Shown piece after piece: positions 62,848-64,000 of a stretch of 64,000 bases of DNA (positions are counted from its first letter, which is position 1; every line of letters starts with the position of its first letter). The notes under the pieces are model-generated. The model had not been told where the DNA came from. It worked only from the letters and a program-made list of their open reading frames with translations, and did no database searches. Source of the stretch: Flavobacteriales bacterium (GTDB lineage Bacteria > Bacteroidota > Bacteroidia > Flavobacteriales_F > PHOS-HE28). Made by a program: the position numbers and the translations under genes. The stretch covers positions 902,501 to 966,500 of the forward strand of contig JADJLR010000001.1 of assembly GCA_016710015.1 (NCBI GenBank), given 5' to 3'.

Positions 62848-64000
62848 TGACCAATCGTAACATCAAGAAAGTAGCCGTCCTCGGATCCGGCGTTATGGGA
62901 TCACGCATCGCGTGCCACTTCGCCAATGTGGGATGCGAGGTGCTGTTGCTCGACATCGTCCCGAAAGAGGGACCGGATCGGAACAAGATCGTCAACGAAG
63001 CGCTGGCCTTCGCGCTGAAGAGCAACCCCTCTCCCATCTATGACAAGGCCTTCGCGAATCGGATCAGCACCGGCAACTTCGATGATGACCTTGCCAAGAT
63101 CAAGGACTGCGACTGGATCATCGAAGTGGTGATCGAGCGGCTGGACATCAAGCAGCAGGTATTGGCGAACGTGGAGAAGCACCGCAAGCCCGGCACGCTG
63201 ATCACCACGAACACCAGCGGCATTCCGATCCACGCGATCGCTGAAGGACGTAGCGAAGATTTCCGCAAGCACTTCTGCGGCACGCACTTCTTCAACCCGC
63301 CTCGCTACTTGCAATTGCTGGAGATCATCCCCGGTCCGGACACGGATCCCGCGGTGCTGAGCTTCCTCGAGGACTACGGCCAGCGCGTGCTCGGCAAGGT
63401 CACCGTGCTGTGCAAGGACACGCCGGCTTTCATCGCTAACCGCATAGGCGTGTTCGGCATCATGGGCCTGTTCCATTTGGTGGAAGAAATGGGCCTCACG
63501 GTGGAAGAGGTCGATCGCTTGACCGGTCCTGCACTGGGTCGTCCGAAGAGCGCGACATTCCGCACGGCGGATGTGGTGGGCCTCGATACGCTGGTGCACG
63601 TCGCGAAGGGCGTCCAGGACAACTGCCCGAAGGACGAGCAGAACGCGCTCTTCACCATCCCCGGCTACTTGCAAAAGATGGTGGAGAAGAACATGCTCGG
63701 CAGCAAGACCGGCAAGGGCTTCTTCTTCAAGGACCGCGCGAACAAGGGCGAGATCATGGCGCTCGACCTGAAGACGCTGGAATACCGACCGCAGGTGAAG
63801 CCCAAGTTCGCCACCATGGACGCGGCGAAAAAGGAGGACGACCTGATCAAGCGCATGACCATCCTCTACGATGGAAAAGACAAGGCCGGTGAATTCTACC
63901 GCAAGAGTTTCCACGCGCTGTTCGCTTACGTGAGCCACCGTATTCCGGAGATCACGGATGCATTGTACAAGATCGACGATGCCTTACGCGCTGGCTTCGG
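62848..64000 (+). CDS. 3-hydroxyacyl-CoA dehydrogenase / enoyl-CoA hydratase (FadB-like), partial
   Basis: The frame from the ATG at 62848 stays open to the window end (384 codons). The NAD-binding start is KKVAVLGSGVMGSRIACHFA, then HFFNPPRYLQLLEIIPGPDT and CKDTPAFIANRIG of 3-hydroxyacyl-CoA dehydrogenase. In Bacteroidota this type has the dehydrogenase first and the hydratase at the C-terminus (about 800 residues), so the rest lies outside. Beta-oxidation of fatty acids, likely under the upstream MarR. Confidence 0.92.

Overview
The window is chromosomal DNA of a Bacteroidota bacterium, most likely order Flavobacteriales. The reasons are: proteins with type IX secretion (T9SS) type A and type B sorting domains, a TonB-dependent receptor with an N-terminal carboxypeptidase-like domain, an S46 dipeptidyl peptidase, MbnP, SiaB and DUF2807 families, and many promoters of the Bacteroidota form TTG-N19-TAnnTTTG. 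Ribosome binding sites are essentially absent. All genes look chromosomal, and I see no phage or plasmid module.

Layout. 1-3315 is an rRNA operon on the minus strand (promoter, 16S, tRNA-Ile, tRNA-Ala, start of 23S). 3.3-7.9 kb holds an SDR oxidoreductase, an MscS channel, MtgA, a DUF6249 protein, an ECF sigma factor with a small membrane partner, and Tpx. 8-16.2 kb holds PurL, a large palindromic non-coding element, a GT-C-like membrane protein coupled to a lipoprotein amidohydrolase, and a T9SS subtilase. 16.2-25.4 kb holds an orphan HsdR-N nuclease-like protein, AMP nucleosidase, HolA, a TonB receptor, PyrG, YidC and a DUF6438 lipoprotein. 25.4-34.9 kb holds a DPP7-type S46 peptidase, a DUF2157/GDYXXLXY pair, an EI24 protein, PurB, a porin and a DinB protein. 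35-41 kb holds LhgO, a UMF1-type MFS transporter, two low-complexity TGCACC arrays flanking a four-helix-bundle gene, an OmpA-family protein and a beta-barrel protein. 41-47.3 kb holds aconitase, a three-gene putative copper cluster, a bestrophin fragment and a GH18 protein. 47.4-52.6 kb holds rpsF-rpsR-rplI, dnaX, a frameshifted MORN-repeat gene and icd. 52.6-64 kb holds a GT22-like transferase, a MATE exporter, a beta-barrel protein, an EGF-like lipoprotein, a GIY-YIG protein, tmRNA, a saccharopine/alanine dehydrogenase-like enzyme, SiaB, a T9SS type B protein, DUF2807 and lipoprotein genes, MarR and the start of a FadB-like enzyme.

The gene content is mainly housekeeping: purine and pyrimidine synthesis (PurL, PurB, PyrG), TCA cycle (aconitase, isocitrate dehydrogenase), replication (HolA, DnaX), translation, and envelope biogenesis. 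The observations most worth following are four. The 16S anti-Shine-Dalgarno core is altered, and many promoters lie only 4-16 nt from their start codons. A nine-A run in dnaX sits exactly where slippage would make a short gamma form. A four-helix-bundle gene lies between two oppositely oriented TGCACC repeat arrays. Two long inverted-repeat non-coding elements lie upstream of the GT-C-like gene and of purB.
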